64,000 nt of DNA from an uncultured Clostridia bacterium (GTDB lineage Bacteria; Bacillota; Clostridia; Oscillospirales; CAG-272): NCBI GenBank assembly GCA_947631765.1, contig CANRMP010000001.1:62001-126000 (forward strand), read 5' to 3'. Positions within the stretch are counted from its first letter, which is position 1. Every line of letters starts with the position of its first letter. The notes under the pieces are model-generated. The model ran no database searches. It saw only the letters and a program-made list of their open reading frames with translations, and was not told the origin of the DNA. Shown here one piece after another: positions 62,008-64,000 of the stretch. The position numbers were made by a program, and so were the translations under genes.

Positions 62008-62036
62008 ATTATACACGATGAGATGTTCTTTTTCAA
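62008..62036 (-). promoter_or_regulatory. sigma-A promoter for the aldo/keto reductase-queH-GH18 operon
   Basis: On the minus strand TTGAAA (62031-62036) and TATAAT (62008-62013), 17-base spacer. Confidence 0.8.
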
Positions 62037-62100
62037 TATAAATTTTGTTAAAATCGCCCGAAATAATCTTTTTCTTTGCGGCTTGTGAGCTAAATCGGGC

Positions 62101-62129
62101 TTGACTAACTCACCTCAAAATGATATAAT
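62101..62129 (+). promoter_or_regulatory. sigma-A promoter for the dockerin-SGNH protein
   Basis: TTGACT (62101-62106) and TATAAT (62124-62129), 17-base spacer, with the start codon 85 bases downstream. Confidence 0.82.
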
Positions 62130-62214
62130 GGAATAAAAGAGATTATTTTTAAAGAGAAATTTCGAAAAACCGACGGTTTTTTCGGACAATTTACAGAAAG
62201 GCATTGTCGCAAGT

Positions 62215-64000
62215 ATGAAAAAATTCCTGCTTTTTATTATCACCGCCGCAATACTTTTTTCCTCCTTTCCCTCCTTTTTAACCGCAAACGCCGAAAAAAG
62301 CGACGATTTTATAGAATCTCTGCTGCTTTTGGAGGATATCGACCTGCCCTACAAGGTAAACGAGGTCGTGTATCAGGCGATAAAGGCGGATACCGGACAG
62401 GATGATTTGTATAAAACTTACATAGTCACGGGCAAGCCCACCTCTTCATACTTGTCGGGAAAGCAGTATTTTGAAAACGGCAGATATGAAAAGGAAAAAT
62501 GGATACCGGACAGCGATGCGGCGGCGTCTTTTATAGAGCGGGCGATTGAAATTTATCTTTCGCTTGAAAGGACGCTTACAAACGATAAAAGCGCGGCTGC
62601 CCGCGCGATAATCTCTTACGGCTTTGAGGCGCTGCCTGCAATGAGCCGTATAAGAGTAGAAAACGCACCAAATTGGCTTGTCGGAAAATACCTTGAAAAC
62701 CGGTCTGTTATTTCATACGCCGAGAAAAACGTCATAACCTCTACGGTTACAGACGGCAGTTTTTCAAAAAGAATACGAAACGACAGGGATATTTGCAATC
62801 ACAGCGTATGCTTTAACGCCAAAAACGGCGGCTTTTGTACAGTTAATATTCCGAAGGGCTCGGAGTATTTTACAGCATACGTTTCAACTGACTTTTCTTT
62901 TTCTTCTTCGTTTTCGGACGCTCTTTTAAAAGTATACCTTGTTGACGGCAATAACAACAAAAGGGAGGTCGGAATATACTGTATTTACAGGGGCTATGAA
63001 AACAGAGTTGAAATAAAGCTTGAAGGCGCCGAGAAAATAAGGTTTGAAATAAGCTTTGTATCAAACGAAAACACAATAAAAATAATTCTTGCCGACGCGT
63101 CCTTTATTTCCTTTGAGCTTGACAGAGCGCCTGTGAAAATAAATGAAGGCAGCATAACGCCGCTTGGCGACTGCAACCGCGACGGGATAGTAAACGCTCT
63201 CGATACAGAAGCGCTTATTGACACCTTGCTTTTAAAGCTGTCGCCGGACAGCGTTTGCGATGTAAATCAAGACGGGGATATAGACTTTATTGACCTGCTC
63301 TGTCTTGAAAATTATATCATATATGTAAGGAATATGAATCGCATATACGACAGTGAAAATCAAAAGCTGAGCGTTGTGGTTTTAGGTGATTCAATTGCAA
63401 GAGGCTACGGACTTGAGGGCTCGGAAAACGGCGTACCTTCTCCCCTTGCCTACGGAGCCTTGGTTGCCCGTGCGCTTGAAGAGCAGACAAAGTATAGTAT
63501 TGACTATGCAAATTACGGACATGACGGAGATACCGTATCCGATCTTATGAGAAAGCTCAAAACAAGCGGTTCGAGAGAGCAAAAAGGGGCAAAGAGCGCA
63601 GATCTTATAATGCTGAGCATCGGGGGAAACAATTTTCTGCAAGCTCTGAAAAAGGTGTTTGAGGATTACTTTGATATTGATACAAGTAATCCGCAAGCTG
63701 TGCTTTCACAGCTGTCAAATATAAGCTATACCGAAATTATTAAGTTTCTTGTCAGCGACACTATTGACAGCGCCGTGGACGAGGCGGCAAAGGTATATTC
63801 AAAAGAGGCAAAGGAGCTGATAACGTATATTTCAAGCCTCAACCCCGACGCCGAGATACTGCTTACCACTATACCTAATACCGCGCCCGACGCCGATTTT
63901 GTGTACAAACTGACGGTACCCCTTCTTGGTCAGCATGATATTTTAATAGGGAATCTCCATACGCTTGCAAACGAATGGCTTTGCTATTTTAACGAGGTTA
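62215..64000 (+). CDS. secreted protein with internal dockerin and SGNH hydrolase domain, 3' truncated
   Basis: Open frame of 595 codons running off the window. It has a signal peptide (MKKFLLFIITAAILFSSFPS, cleavage likely after LTANA), then a region of unknown fold (about 35-310). At about 318-370 is a type I dockerin with two calcium loops (GDCNRDGIVNALDTEALIDT and CDVNQDGDIDFIDLLCLENY). From about 388 comes an SGNH/GDSL hydrolase: block I VVLGDSIARGYG and block III SIGGNNF; the late His/Asp block is beyond the edge. The dockerin would fix it to a cohesin scaffold and the esterase would deacetylate polysaccharide; both are inferred from families. The AGAAAGG site is rather far (13 bases) from the ATG. 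Confidence 0.85.
   Translation, partial: MKKFLLFIITAAILFSSFPSFLTANAEKSDDFIESLLLLEDIDLPYKVNEVVYQAIKADTGQDDLYKTYIVTGKPTSSYLSGKQYFENGRYEKEKWIPDSDAAASFIERAIEIYLSLERTLTNDKSAAARAIISYGFEALPAMSRIRVENAPNWLVGKYLENRSVISYAEKNVITSTVTDGSFSKRIRNDRDICNHSVCFNAKNGGFCTVNIPKGSEYFTAYVSTDFSFSSSFSDALLKVYLVDGNNNKREVGIYCIYRGYENRVEIKLEGAEKIRFEISFVSNENTIKIILADASFISFELDRAPVKINEGSITPLGDCNRDGIVNALDTEALIDTLLLKLSPDSVCDVNQDGDIDFIDLLCLENYIIYVRNMNRIYDSENQKLSVVVLGDSIARGYGLEGSENGVPSPLAYGALVARALEEQTKYSIDYANYGHDGDTVSDLMRKLKTSGSREQKGAKSADLIMLSIGGNNFLQALKKVFEDYFDIDTSNPQAVLSQLSNISYTEIIKFLVSDTIDSAVDEAAKVYSKEAKELITYISSLNPDAEILLTTIPNTAPDADFVYKLTVPLLGQHDILIGNLHTLANEWLCYFNEV

Overview
The window looks like chromosomal DNA from a Gram-positive, low-to-mid GC member of the Clostridia, probably an uncultured gut-type anaerobe related to Oscillospirales or Christensenellales; the exact family is inference. 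Supporting signs are a large Alu-containing SRP RNA directly upstream of dnaX, CIRCE elements ahead of hrcA-grpE-dnaK-dnaJ, AddAB instead of RecBCD, ClpC, a LytR-CpsA-Psr protein, a ferredoxin-type aldo/keto reductase, and sporulation/cortex-type cell wall proteins (YtvI-like permease, SpoIID-like peptidoglycan-binding protein, LysM-GH18 protein, Amidase_3). Many promoters are near-consensus sigma-A sites with a 17-bp spacer.

Layout. 0-4.8 kb: end of an AI-2E/YtvI-type permease, then a two-gene ABC exporter with its own promoter. 4.8-12.6 kb (minus strand): MATE transporter, tRNA-Lys, an IS30-family element inserted just behind clpC, clpC, and a three-gene cell-wall cluster. 12.6-17.4 kb: a decaying tract with an ECF-sigma/serpin chimeric pseudogene, gap (GAPDH), a PAS-like orphan and a frameshifted membrane protein. 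17.4-21.2 kb: tRNA-Gln in palindrome-rich DNA, murD, a PLP enzyme and an amidase. 21.2-25.8 kb: TtcA-type enzyme, a small membrane protein, a lipoprotein, VTC-domain protein, DUF4956 membrane protein and cyclophilin. 25.8-28 kb: LysM-GH18 protein, tandem and dispersed repeats, HIT protein.

28-36 kb is informational: DUF1858, trmK, NIF3, prfB, SRP RNA, dnaX, ybaB, recR, then an LCP protein. 36-42 kb is the heat-shock operon ending in prmA. 42-51.6 kb holds two tiny related lipoproteins, a GyrB/ParE-like subunit without a neighbouring A subunit, and addB-addA. 51.7-62 kb mixes glycan-related genes (lipoprotein with a discoidin-like C-terminus, NahK-like sugar kinase, GH38 alpha-mannosidase, signal-less GH18) with dut, an auxin-efflux carrier, queH and an aldo/keto reductase. 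The window ends inside a secreted dockerin plus SGNH-hydrolase protein.

I found no CRISPR array, prophage, toxin-antitoxin pair or obvious defence island. The most unusual items are the sigma/serpin chimera, a structured dispersed repeat that sits beside tandem arrays at two loci, the SRP RNA with a flipped tip helix, the lipoprotein-VTC-DUF4956 cluster, a signal-less protein made of eight 13-residue calcium-loop-like repeats, and the dockerin in the middle of the last protein.
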